A stretch of 64,000 bases of DNA from assembly GCA_958352815.1 (NCBI GenBank), contig CATWQA010000006.1, positions 16,455 to 80,454 on the forward strand, read 5' to 3'. This DNA is from an uncultured Eubacteriales bacterium. GTDB lineage: Bacteria > Bacillota > Clostridia > Monoglobales > Monoglobaceae. The notes beneath the pieces were generated by a model, which saw nothing but the letters and a program-made list of their open reading frames with translations, had not been told where the DNA came from and did no database searches. This document shows positions 36,212-44,908 of this stretch, piece after piece (within the stretch, counting starts at the first letter, position 1; each line of letters begins with the position of its first letter). A program made the position numbers and the translations under genes.

Positions 36212-36955
36212 ATGAAAACCAATTTAAAAAGTTTTATATATTTACTTCTGATAGCTTGTCTGAGTCTTGCTCTCGGAGGCTGTGGCCGCGGGGGCGCAGA
36301 TAACAAAACTGCGGCTCTGGTTCGACTGGCGGCCGAAAGCAATTCTGAATTAACAATAACCATGGTACGGAACGAGGCTTCGTCTGTTTTTGATACATAT
36401 GAAAAGAGCGAAGTTGAGGATTTGATTTTCATAATCAATGACGCGGTCAATGGCAACTTAGGGGATTTTGATTATTATTCGGAGGTTTGTTCAAATCTGA
36501 ATAAATCAGACATTGATGACGTATTTGATGCTATGGAAGCAGAGAATTTAATCGACCTCTCGACGGATGTAGGCAACAAAAACAGTGGGGAGGAAGAAGT
36601 GACCGATGAAAATCAGGAGGAACCCAGGAGCCGCGACGGCGGAATAGGTATGATTCCGATTGTGATTGTCGCAGTTGTGGCGCTTATAATTATAGGTGCA
36701 GGAGCCGTCGTGTTTATTCTCTTCAGGAAAAATGGCTTTAAAAAAGTACCGCCGACTTTAAGCAAGGAGCAGAGGAGAAGGACAAGACCGTATGAGAAAA
36801 CCGTTGGCAGAAATAAAGGCGGCAAGGCCGGCGATGATTATGACGATTACGATGATTATGAGGACGACGAAGACGACTTTGAAGATGCCGACGATTACGT
36901 TGATGATGACGATGACTTTGTAGATGATGATTACGATGATGACGACTACGATTAA
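36212..36955 (+). CDS. Lipoprotein with membrane segment and acidic tail
   Basis: A 247-residue protein. A lipobox LGGC (Cys 24) is followed by a helical extracellular part (about 35-120), a linker, one membrane segment (about 147-171, IPIVIVAVVALIIIGAGAVV), a basic stretch and a cytoplasmic tail (207-247) made almost entirely of Asp, Tyr and Glu. The tail resembles the acidic ends used to bind partner proteins, as with C-terminal tubulin tails, but that link is speculative. CGGAGG precedes ATG 36212. It may tie the cytoplasmic filament-like proteins to the envelope. Confidence 0.85.
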   Translation: MKTNLKSFIYLLLIACLSLALGGCGRGGADNKTAALVRLAAESNSELTITMVRNEASSVFDTYEKSEVEDLIFIINDAVNGNLGDFDYYSEVCSNLNKSDIDDVFDAMEAENLIDLSTDVGNKNSGEEEVTDENQEEPRSRDGGIGMIPIVIVAVVALIIIGAGAVVFILFRKNGFKKVPPTLSKEQRRRTRPYEKTVGRNKGGKAGDDYDDYDDYEDDEDDFEDADDYVDDDDDFVDDDYDDDDYD

Positions 36956-36985
36956 TAAAGTCATTTTTGAGAGAGGATGATAATT

Positions 36986-38230
36986 TTGGAAAAAATATTA
37001 TTGATGGTAGTAGTCATAATATCAGCGTTTTCGTTTTCTGCATCAGCGGAACTCAGCTATGATTCGTTTGACCAAAAAGCCATTAACAGGGCGTTTGATG
37101 AGTACTTTGCAAGCTACGAACCGCTTCCGCCTGTGAATGAAATGCTAGAGGAAGGTGTTGTATCGGAATTCGCACCCGGCGCTAAGTCGGATACTAATAA
37201 GCAGGAAGAAAATGCGGAGGATTCAAAAGATTCTGAAAATACGGGCAGCCCGGAAAACACGGAAGGCTCGAAAAATTCTGAAACTGTTGCCGAAACGGAA
37301 GATGCAGGCAAGGCCGAAGGGAACGAGGCATCTAAAAACGATGGCGGAGCCGACATTTCCAAAGATGGGGAAAACGATGAAGCTGCTCAGAACACCGATG
37401 AAGTATTACCGTCATTGGAAAATGAACTGCAAAAGGTGTTTGACTGCCTTAATGAGCTGCAAATATCGGAGACCGTGGATAAGAATAAGGCTCAGGCTAA
37501 ACTTGTATTATCGAAGTACGTACAGAGCAAGGCAAAGTGGAAATCAAGATTTTTCGTTCTGTTTATAATTTTTCTCATAGTGGTATTATTAAGTGCTTTT
37601 ATGGGACTGCGTAAATCAAGTGCTTTTAAAAAAGGAAAAAATCCAAAGGAGCTCGGAAGGAGCGCACAAACTCGTGAACAGATAGAGAGCTTGGAGAAAA
37701 AAATATACGCTCTTGAGGACAAAAACGCAAAGCTTGAGCAGGAAAAGCATAAGATTGCTAATATGCTGCAAGCGCGGTACGAAAACAGGCAGAGCGAGTT
37801 ATGTGCGGAATTGGACAGTCTTGCGGCCGACAATGATAAATTAGAATATGGTATTAAAAAACTTAAAGCTGAAAATGATGCTCTTAGGAGAAAGCTGGAC
37901 TTTGTCGGAAATGTACCTGACGAAAAAGAACAGCTTGATGAGTCCGATACTACAGAAAACGAGTCTGAAAACTGGGAGTGCTGCGTGCTCAGAGTAAAAG
38001 ACGGCAAGGTGGTTATTGAGGCAGGAAATTCAGTGGAGGTTCGTTTTGAAGGTGTCAAGGTTTATGTAAGACCGCTCCAATCTTCGGTTGAATCATCGGT
38101 AAAAAGAAGTACGCTGAGGCAGTACTTTGATTTTATGAACAAAGGGCGTTATGAGGTCGAAGGAATGTGTGTCCTTGAAAGAACCTTGGACAACTACAGG
38201 ATAGTTCAAAAAGGAAAAGTGAGTTTTTAA
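36986..38230 (+). CDS. Coiled-coil membrane protein
   Basis: A 414-residue protein. A signal peptide (KILLMVVVIISAFSFSASA) precedes an acidic, Ser/Glu/Asn-rich extracellular linker (about 60-135), one membrane segment (about 187-210, FFVLFIIFLIVVLLSAFMGL) and a cytoplasmic coiled coil (about 230-310; SLEKKIYALEDKNAKLEQEK and KKLKAENDALRRKLD). A small C-terminal domain of ~95 residues follows. The start is probably TTG 36986, 9 nt after GAGAGG; ATG 36977 abuts the ribosome site. Last gene of the operon; its topology fits an anchor between the envelope and cytoplasmic NTPases. Confidence 0.82.
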   Translation: MEKILLMVVVIISAFSFSASAELSYDSFDQKAINRAFDEYFASYEPLPPVNEMLEEGVVSEFAPGAKSDTNKQEENAEDSKDSENTGSPENTEGSKNSETVAETEDAGKAEGNEASKNDGGADISKDGENDEAAQNTDEVLPSLENELQKVFDCLNELQISETVDKNKAQAKLVLSKYVQSKAKWKSRFFVLFIIFLIVVLLSAFMGLRKSSAFKKGKNPKELGRSAQTREQIESLEKKIYALEDKNAKLEQEKHKIANMLQARYENRQSELCAELDSLAADNDKLEYGIKKLKAENDALRRKLDFVGNVPDEKEQLDESDTTENESENWECCVLRVKDGKVVIEAGNSVEVRFEGVKVYVRPLQSSVESSVKRSTLRQYFDFMNKGRYEVEGMCVLERTLDNYRIVQKGKVSF

Positions 38231-38591
38231 TATCAAAGAATTATTAAAAGCTTGCTCACAGTTTAAGCGGCAGATGTTGCCTTTACCGAGGAAAACCGGA
38301 TATTTACCCTCGCAAAATTGCAATATTTGTTTCATCTTTAAATCATATTTTAATTAGGGCTAATAGAATAAAAATCAACGGCTTAATCCAAAAATGGGTT
38401 GAGCCGTTTTGGGTTTCGTGATATAATTATGATAGATACGTAGCGTATATCTTTGCGGTTGCGCTATTACCGATTAATTTATATACCACATTTTCTCCGG
38501 AGGTGTTTTTGATATTATAAACGCTTTGGAAACTGAGCCTTATAAGCTGCTTAAAACTATTGAAGCATAAGGCTAAATCCAAATTGATATA
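38231..38591. other. Intergenic region with terminator-like repeat and a short coding remnant
   Basis: Contains the dispersed terminator-like repeat at 38377-38410. At about 38498-38569 a GGAGG is followed by a frame reading GVFDIINALETEPYKLLKTI and then a stop, too short to be called a gene and perhaps a relic. Confidence 0.45.
38377..38410 (+). terminator. Terminator-like dispersed repeat, copy 3, after the operon
   Basis: AACGGCTTAATCCA and TGGGTTGAGCCGTT pair, with TTTT after the stem. Same family as 2784-2817 and 22469-22512. It lies 147 bp past the last operon gene. Confidence 0.75.
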
Positions 38592-38620
38592 TTGACAATA
38601 ATTTCTATATGTGTTAATAT
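38592..38620 (+). promoter_or_regulatory. Promoter of the second MATE gene
   Basis: TTGACA, 17-nt spacer, TAATAT; the gene starts 31 nt later. Confidence 0.75.
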
Positions 38621-38651
38621 GTAATTCGATTTATGAAAACGAGGTAGATAT

Positions 38652-40049
38652 ATGTCGGAAGCAGAAACAAAAAGAAACCTTGTAAAAGAGGTTAAGGAAA
38701 ACAAAATGGGCGCCATGCCCGTAAACAAATTGCTGATAACAATGTCGCTGCCTATTATTATTTCAATGCTGGTTCAGGCTCTGTATAATATAGTAGACAG
38801 CATTTTTGTGGCGCAAATTAATGAGAACGCCCTGACGGCGGTATCCTTGGCGTACCCGGTTCAGAACCTGATGATTGCCATCGCCAGCGGAACGGGCGTG
38901 GGCGTTAATTCCTTTGTGTCCAAATGTCTCGGTTCAAAGGATTTTAAGTTTGCCAATAAGGCTGCCAACGTGAGTATATTTTTAGCTATAATGAACTGGC
39001 TGGTTCTGCTGGTGTTCGGAATTGCCCTGTCGCGGTGGTTCTTCACCGTTCAGACCGACAATGCGGAGATTATTGAGTATGGCTACGAATATCTGAGCAT
39101 TGTTTCTGTATTTTCATTTGGTATATTCGGTCAGATAATGGGTGAGAGGCTGCTCCAGGCAACGGGAAAGACCATATTCACTATGATAACCCAAGGCGCC
39201 GGAGCCCTTATAAATATTATTTTTGACCCGATTATGATTTTCGGACTTATAGGCTTTCCCGCAATGGGCGTGGCGGGCGCAGCTGTGGCAACGGTAATGG
39301 GTCAGATTGCCGCAATGGTTTTGGCGATTGTCTTTAACATAAAGTTCAATAAGGAGCTAAAGTTTGACTTAAGGAAAATTCTTCCTCAGAAGCGGATTGT
39401 GGCGAACATATACAAGGTTGGCGTTCCGTCAATACTGATGATAGCCATCTCCTCGGTTATGACCTTCGCTATGAATAAAATACTTATAGCCTTTACTTCT
39501 ACGGCAACGGCAGTATTTGGGGTGTATTTTAAGCTGAACAGCTTTTTGTTCATGCCCGTATTCGGTCTTAACAACGGTATGGTTCCCATCGTTGCCTATA
39601 ACTACGGAGCGGGGAAGTACCCCAGAATTGTTAAGACCATGAAGCTCAGCATAATATACGCTGTCGTTATCATGAACCTGGGTTTGATAATATTCCAGCT
39701 GTTCCCGGCGCAGCTTCTGGGCTTGTTCAACGCTTCGCCCGATATGATTGCCATCGGTGTTCCCGCCCTGCGGATAATCAGCATAAGCTTTATTGCGGCA
39801 GGCTTCTCGGTGGTAACTCTGTCTGTGTTCCAGGCGTTGGGTCAAGGGGTATACTCTTTGATTGTTTCTGTTTCAAGACAGCTTGTGATTTTGGTTCCCG
39901 TGGCATATATAATGTCAAAATTCGAAAATCTGGAGCTAATATGGTGGTCGCTTCCCATCGCGGAAATCGCCTCTCTGCTGTTATGTATAGTCTTTATGAG
40001 AACAACATTTAAAAAGCTTAATATTCCCTTTACGGCAAAGGGTGCGTAG
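38652..40049 (+). CDS. MATE-family efflux transporter
   Basis: A 465-residue membrane protein with about twelve helices; MPVNKLLITMSLPIIISMLVQALYN opens the first repeat and IYKVGVPSILMIAISSVMTF the second. The AQINENALTAVSLAYPVQNL region is typical of clostridial MATE proteins. It differs from the MATE protein at 19.9 kb, so it is not a recent duplicate. GAGGTAG precedes the ATG. It stands alone between its own promoter and terminator. Substrate unknown. Confidence 0.92.
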   Translation: MSEAETKRNLVKEVKENKMGAMPVNKLLITMSLPIIISMLVQALYNIVDSIFVAQINENALTAVSLAYPVQNLMIAIASGTGVGVNSFVSKCLGSKDFKFANKAANVSIFLAIMNWLVLLVFGIALSRWFFTVQTDNAEIIEYGYEYLSIVSVFSFGIFGQIMGERLLQATGKTIFTMITQGAGALINIIFDPIMIFGLIGFPAMGVAGAAVATVMGQIAAMVLAIVFNIKFNKELKFDLRKILPQKRIVANIYKVGVPSILMIAISSVMTFAMNKILIAFTSTATAVFGVYFKLNSFLFMPVFGLNNGMVPIVAYNYGAGKYPRIVKTMKLSIIYAVVIMNLGLIIFQLFPAQLLGLFNASPDMIAIGVPALRIISISFIAAGFSVVTLSVFQALGQGVYSLIVSVSRQLVILVPVAYIMSKFENLELIWWSLPIAEIASLLLCIVFMRTTFKKLNIPFTAKGA

Positions 40050-40060
40050 GTTTAAATCTC

Positions 40061-40089
40061 GGGCGGACTTAGGTTCGCCCTTTAATTTT
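40061..40089 (+). terminator. Terminator after the MATE gene
   Basis: GGGCG and CGCCC with an internal loop, followed by TTTAATTTT. The stem is short. Confidence 0.65.
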
Positions 40090-40196
40090 ACCTATTTTTG
40101 GAGGCGGGTTACACCTTTGTTAAAAATTATACAAAAATACTAATATAAGGGTCGATTGGCCGAAGATAATCAGTTAAAATTATAGTGCGTTTTTTG

Positions 40197-40225
40197 TTGA
40201 ATTTGATTTTTAATTAGGATATAAT
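40197..40225 (+). promoter_or_regulatory. Promoter of the pseudouridine synthase gene
   Basis: TTGAAT, 17-nt spacer, TATAAT; the start codon is 88 nt downstream. Confidence 0.7.
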
Positions 40226-40312
40226 AAAGGGAAAGTATGTATATGGTAACATGCGGTGGTTTTAGGCAAAAACGGAAACTGCTGCTTCATAGAGTTATTT
40301 TAGGAGGGGCAA

Positions 40313-41191
40313 ATGGTCAGACTTCAGAAATATCTTGCCGATTGCGGAGTTGCATCACGCCGAGGCAGCGAGGAGATAATTCGCAGCGGGAGAGTTTGCG
40401 TAAACGGTGAAGCCGTAACCGAAATGGGCGTCAAAATTGATGAGGATAATGACCTTGTTACGGTTGACGATGTTCCTGTTCGTCCTCAGAAAAAAATGGT
40501 GTATATTATGCTGAACAAGCCTGTGGGCTTTGTCACCACCGTTAATGATGACAAGGGCAGAGATACGGTTATGGATCTGGTGTCCGACATACCTGTGAGA
40601 ATATACCCTGTGGGCAGGCTGGATTATGACACAGAGGGATTGCTCCTTATGACAAACGACGGGGATCTGACCTATAAGATAACCCATCCCAAGAGCAATG
40701 TGGAAAAGACCTATATTGCCGAGGTGACCGGAAACATCAGTATGGAGACGGTTACTCGCCTGAGAAACGGCGTTGTGGTGGACGGCGTCCGCACCAGTCC
40801 CGCGCAGGTTCAGGTTATAGGCGCAACAAGATTGGGAACCAAGCTGGAGGTTACAATTCATGAGGGCAGAAACCGCCAGGTCAGGAAGATGTTTGAGGCG
40901 GTGGGCTGCATTGTAAAGCGGCTCAAGCGTACCAAGGAGGCGGGCTTGACTTTGGGTCACTTGCCTTTGGGAAAGTGGCGGAAGCTGTCGGAGTCCGAGG
41001 TTAATATGCTGAAAAAGATAGGCACGGGCAAAAAGTCCTCAAAGGAGGTCAGCCGCAGCATTTACGGCAAGGAAAGCGAAAGCCGCAGGCGCAGGAGCCC
41101 CGCAAAGCCGGGCAGGAAAATTAAGTACAGCGGAAACGGCGTCAGAAAGAGCAATAGGGCTTCAAACAATAAATATCAGAAAAATAATTAA
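40313..41191 (+). CDS. rluB: RsuA/RluB-family pseudouridine synthase
   Basis: A 292-residue enzyme modifying ribosomal RNA. An N-terminal S4 RNA-binding domain ([20 protein letters not shown], residues 1-60) precedes the catalytic domain with [17 protein letters not shown] (catalytic Asp) and [12 protein letters not shown]. The last ~45 residues are a basic, low-complexity tail. In Gram-positive bacteria the single RluB-like enzyme acts on 23S helix 89; the exact target here is inferred. AGGAGG precedes ATG 40313. Confidence 0.9.
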   Translation: MVRLQKYLADCGVASRRGSEEIIRSGRVCVNGEAVTEMGVKIDEDNDLVTVDDVPVRPQKKMVYIMLNKPVGFVTTVNDDKGRDTVMDLVSDIPVRIYPVGRLDYDTEGLLLMTNDGDLTYKITHPKSNVEKTYIAEVTGNISMETVTRLRNGVVVDGVRTSPAQVQVIGATRLGTKLEVTIHEGRNRQVRKMFEAVGCIVKRLKRTKEAGLTLGHLPLGKWRKLSESEVNMLKKIGTGKKSSKEVSRSIYGKESESRRRRSPAKPGRKIKYSGNGVRKSNRASNNKYQKNN

Positions 41192-41229
41192 TTTTTATAT
41201 CCACTTTTAGACACAAGGAGGTAAAATCA

Positions 41230-42771
41230 ATGGGTAAGATAGAAGAGTTACAGCAAATTCGCCGCAGCATTGAACAGGGCGGCGGAGCCGACAAAATCAA
41301 AAAGCAGCATGAGAGCGGCAAAAAGACAGCAAGAGAAAGACTCGCCATGCTTTTTGATGAAGGCAGCTTTGTTGAAATTGACGCTTTTGTTAAGCACAGA
41401 TGCAACGAGTTCAACATGGGTAAGACCAAAGCTCCCGGAGAGGGTGTTGTAACAGGCTACGGTACTGTTGATGGAAGACTGGTTTATGCGTACGCGCAGG
41501 ACTTTACCGTTATCGGAGGTTCTCTGGGCGAAATGCATGCCGCAAAAATTTGCAAGGTTATGGATATGGCAGCAAAGATGGGCGCTCCTATAGTTGGTAT
41601 TAACGATTCGGGCGGCGCCAGAATCCAAGAGGGTCTTGACGCTCTCAAGGGCTTTGGCGACATCTTTTACAGAAATACGCAGGCGTCGGGCGTTGTGCCC
41701 CAGATTTCAATAATCCTGGGTCCCTGTGCCGGAGGCGCAGTATATTCGCCCGCTATCTGTGACTTTATTTTTATGGTTGAAAATACATCTCAGATGTTTA
41801 TAACAGGCCCCGCTGTTGTTAAGTCCGTAACAGGCGAGGACGTTACCTTTGAGGAGCTGGGCGGAGCCGCAACTCACGCTACAAAGAGCGGTGTTGCAAG
41901 CAAGGCTTTTGCAAGCGAGGAGGAGTGCTTTGCTCAGGTTAAGGAGCTGATTTCGTATCTGCCCTCAAATAACCTTGAGACGGCTCCCATATATGACTGC
42001 GAGGACGACCTTAACAGACTGTCTGACAAGCTCGCCGAAATCGTTCCTGAGGACGTTAACAAGGCATACGACATGAAGGACGTTATCAAGGAGATCGTGG
42101 ACGACGGTCAGTTCCTTGAGATGTTCGAGAAGTACGCAAAGAACATTATAACAGGCTTTGCCAGAATGAACGGCTCAACCATCGGTATCATAGCCAGCCA
42201 GCCCAAGTTTATGGCGGGATCTCTTGACTGTGACTCCTCCGATAAGGGAGCAAGATTTGTTCGCTTCTGCGACAGCTTTAATATTCCGATTGTTACCTTT
42301 ACCGACGTGCCCGGCTATCTCCCTGGAGTTAACCAGGAGCACAACGGCATTATCAGACACGGAGCGAAGCTGCTCTATGCGTTCTCTGAGGCGACAGTGC
42401 CCAAGATTAACGTTATAGTAAGAAAGGCGTACGGCGGTGCGTACATTGCCATGAACAGCAAGCATCTGGGCGCGGATATGGTGTTCGCATGGCCTACGGC
42501 TGAGATTGCTGTTATGGGTCCCTCGGGCGCGGCTAATATTATCTTTAAGAAGGATATAGCAAACTCAAGCGACCCCGTTACCACAAGACAGGAAAAGATA
42601 CAGGAATACACAGACAAATTTGCAAATCCTTATGTTGCGGCAGCACGTGGGTACGTTGATGACGTAATCGAGCCGGATTCCACCCGCCCGAGAATTATCA
42701 GCGCTCTTGAGATGCTGGCAAGCAAGAGGGAGACCAGACCTGCCAAGAAGCACGGTAACATTCCTCTTTAA
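41230..42771 (+). CDS. mmdA: Methylmalonyl-CoA decarboxylase/transcarboxylase carboxyltransferase subunit
   Basis: A 513-residue acyl-CoA carboxyltransferase with two crotonase-fold halves. The first contains [17 protein letters not shown] and [17 protein letters not shown]; the second contains [28 protein letters not shown] and [11 protein letters not shown]. It moves the carboxyl group between methylmalonyl-CoA (or propionyl-CoA) and biotin. AAGGAGG precedes ATG 41230. First gene of a five-gene biotin-dependent cluster; succinate-derived methylmalonyl-CoA is the likely substrate. Confidence 0.94.
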   Translation: MGKIEELQQIRRSIEQGGGADKIKKQHESGKKTARERLAMLFDEGSFVEIDAFVKHRCNEFNMGKTKAPGEGVVTGYGTVDGRLVYAYAQDFTVIGGSLGEMHAAKICKVMDMAAKMGAPIVGINDSGGARIQEGLDALKGFGDIFYRNTQASGVVPQISIILGPCAGGAVYSPAICDFIFMVENTSQMFITGPAVVKSVTGEDVTFEELGGAATHATKSGVASKAFASEEECFAQVKELISYLPSNNLETAPIYDCEDDLNRLSDKLAEIVPEDVNKAYDMKDVIKEIVDDGQFLEMFEKYAKNIITGFARMNGSTIGIIASQPKFMAGSLDCDSSDKGARFVRFCDSFNIPIVTFTDVPGYLPGVNQEHNGIIRHGAKLLYAFSEATVPKINVIVRKAYGGAYIAMNSKHLGADMVFAWPTAEIAVMGPSGAANIIFKKDIANSSDPVTTRQEKIQEYTDKFANPYVAAARGYVDDVIEPDSTRPRIISALEMLASKRETRPAKKHGNIPL

Positions 42772-42810
42772 GCGGCGGCATATCTTTAATTTTGAAAGGA
42801 GACTGAAACT

Positions 42811-43176
42811 ATGTCAGTAGCTCAAGCCTTAAGTGAAGGTTTACAGGTTACAGTCGTTGGACTTGCAATAGTATTCTCTGTTCTTATAATACTTATGCTG
42901 GTGCTTATGGCATTTAAGGTTATATTCTATAAGCCCGAGCAGTCTGCCGCAAAGAAGGCGGCTCCCGCACCGCAGCCGACAGCGGCGGAAGCTCCCAAGC
43001 AGACAGAAGCGGAAATTGACGAGGGCGAGCTTATTGCGGTTCTGACAGCCGCAGTGGCAGCAAGTCTTAATACATCGACCTATAATCTTAATATTAAATC
43101 ATACAGAAGAATCGGTAATTCATCGCCCAGCTGGAATAAGGCGGGACTTAACGATGTTATAAACTCCAGATTCTAA
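42811..43176 (+). CDS. OadG/MmdD-type delta subunit of Na+ decarboxylase
   Basis: A 121-residue protein with one N-terminal membrane segment (GLQVTVVGLAIVFSVLIILMLVLM, residues 10-33), an Ala/Pro linker, and a C-terminal part (IDEGELIAVLTAAVAASL) typical of OadG. This subunit holds the carboxyltransferase and biotin carrier at the membrane pump. It lies 39 bp after mmdA with AAGGAG upstream. Confidence 0.9.
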   Translation: MSVAQALSEGLQVTVVGLAIVFSVLIILMLVLMAFKVIFYKPEQSAAKKAAPAPQPTAAEAPKQTEAEIDEGELIAVLTAAVAASLNTSTYNLNIKSYRRIGNSSPSWNKAGLNDVINSRF

Positions 43177-43208
43177 GACAAAACATTTTAAAACAGGAGG
43201 TAAATTCA

Positions 43209-43586
43209 ATGAGAAAGTTTAATATAACCGTGAACGGAAACACCTATGAAGTTGAAGTTGAAGAAATCGGCGGCGCTCCCGCTCCGGCTCCCAAGTCGGC
43301 TGCTCCTGCGCCTAAGCCTGCGGCAGCTCCTGCTCCCGCACCTGCTCCGGCAGCGTCTGCTCCCGTAGCGGGCGCGACAACAGTATCGGCTCCCATGCCC
43401 GGTAACATTGTTGCAATCAAGGTTAAGAACGGGGACACCGTTTCCGAGGGCGACGTGCTCTGCGTGCTTGAGGCAATGAAGATGGAGAATGAGATTATGG
43501 CGCCCAAGGCAGGTAAGGTTGTTGCTGTCTGCACAAGTCAGGGAGCGGCAGTTCAGACCGGCGACGCACTTATCTCTATCGGCTAA
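43209..43586 (+). CDS. Biotin carboxyl carrier (gamma) subunit
   Basis: A 125-residue carrier. The N-terminal MRKFNITVNGNTYEVEVEEI strand pair is followed by an Ala/Pro-rich swinging arm (about 22-55) and a biotinyl domain with VLEAMKMENEI; Lys 91 would carry biotin. It is the only biotin carrier in the cluster, so it must serve both carboxyltransferases. AGGAGG precedes ATG 43209. Confidence 0.96.
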   Translation: MRKFNITVNGNTYEVEVEEIGGAPAPAPKSAAPAPKPAAAPAPAPAPAASAPVAGATTVSAPMPGNIVAIKVKNGDTVSEGDVLCVLEAMKMENEIMAPKAGKVVAVCTSQGAAVQTGDALISIG

Positions 43587-43626
43587 TAAATCAACATAGT
43601 ATTTTACAGACGAAAGGGATGATTTT

Positions 43627-44877
43627 GTGTTAGACGCTTTTACAAGCTTTTTAGGCAGCACAGGTGTTGCCGCTTTAATTCAGTCAATGACTGAGGGGCA
43701 GAGCTTCCTTGAAGTTATAGGTACGCCGCTTATGATTATAATCGCCTGCGTACTTCTCTATCTGGCGATTGTAAAGAAGTTTGAGCCGTTGCTGCTGTTA
43801 CCCATAGCCTTCGGTATGCTGCTGACAAACCTGCCCATGTTTGCCAATTCGGGAGCAATTCTTATGCACCCTGAATTTTTCACCGACCCGGAATATCTTA
43901 TAGACGGTCACCTGAATATGGAGCTTATATTCTCTCAGGGCGGTCTTTTGGATCTTCTGTATCTGGGCGTTAAGCTGGGTATCTATCCGCCCCTTATCTT
44001 CCTGGGTATAGGTGTTATGACAGACTTCGGTCCGCTTATTGCGAACCCCAAGAGCATTCTTTTGGGAGCCGCTGCGCAGTTTGGCGTGTTCATAACATTT
44101 TTGGGCGCGCTGGTGCTGGGCGCTGCTATTCCGGCAATCGGGTTTGACGTAAACGATGCAAGCTCAATCGGTATTATCGGCGGAGCGGACGGCCCCACGG
44201 CTATTTATGTAACAAAGACTCTTGCTCCGTCGCTGCTTCCCGCTATAGCCATTGCGGCGTATTCCTACATGGCTTTGATTCCGGTTATTCAGCCCCCTAT
44301 TATGAAGGCGCTGACGACTAAGGAAGAGCGCAAGATAGTTATGGAGCAGCTCAGACCTGTCAGCAAGACAGAAAAGATTTTGTTCCCCATAATCGTTACA
44401 ATCGTAGTGGGACTTATAGTTCCCGATGCGGTTTCTCTGGTAGGTATGCTCATGCTGGGTAACCTGATTAAGGAGAGCGGTGTTGCGGACAGACTTTCAA
44501 AGACGGCGCAGAACGGCTTGATGAATACAATAACAATATTCCTGGGCATAACCGTGGGAGCAACTGCGACAGCGGATACCTTCCTCACCCCCGCAACGCT
44601 GGGTATTGTGGCTCTGGGTCTGATTGCGTTCTGCTTCAGTACGGCAGGCGGACTGCTGCTGGGCAAGCTCATGTGTAAGCTCACAGGCGGCAAGGTTAAT
44701 CCTCTTATCGGTTCCGCAGGCGTGTCGGCGGTGCCTATGGCTGCCCGTGTTTCTCAAACAGTGGGACAGAAGGAAAATCCTGCCAACTTCCTGCTTATGC
44801 ACGCTATGGGCCCCAATGTTGCCGGAGTTATCGGTTCGGCAGTTGCCGCAGGCGTGTTCCTGGCAATGTTCGCATAA
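43627..44877 (+). CDS. Sodium-ion-translocating decarboxylase beta subunit
   Basis: A 416-residue membrane pump of the OadB/MmdB/GcdB family with nine or more helices. The re-entrant segment DASSIGIIGGADGPTAIYV holds the conserved Asp that binds Na+ and takes part in decarboxylating carboxybiotin. Decarboxylation drives Na+ out of the cell. The start is GTG 43627 (MLDAFTSFLGSTGVAALIQS), with GAAAGG upstream. It lies between the biotin carrier and the oxaloacetate-type carboxyltransferase gene. Confidence 0.95.
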   Translation: MLDAFTSFLGSTGVAALIQSMTEGQSFLEVIGTPLMIIIACVLLYLAIVKKFEPLLLLPIAFGMLLTNLPMFANSGAILMHPEFFTDPEYLIDGHLNMELIFSQGGLLDLLYLGVKLGIYPPLIFLGIGVMTDFGPLIANPKSILLGAAAQFGVFITFLGALVLGAAIPAIGFDVNDASSIGIIGGADGPTAIYVTKTLAPSLLPAIAIAAYSYMALIPVIQPPIMKALTTKEERKIVMEQLRPVSKTEKILFPIIVTIVVGLIVPDAVSLVGMLMLGNLIKESGVADRLSKTAQNGLMNTITIFLGITVGATATADTFLTPATLGIVALGLIAFCFSTAGGLLLGKLMCKLTGGKVNPLIGSAGVSAVPMAARVSQTVGQKENPANFLLMHAMGPNVAGVIGSAVAAGVFLAMFA

Positions 44878-44908
44878 CTTAAACTAAAAATTACAGGAGG
44901 AAAATATT

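Noticed and set aside
38498..38569. Very short frame after a GGAGG near the second MATE gene
   Set aside because: No start codon in frame with the plausible peptide and under 25 residues; kept only as a possible relic.
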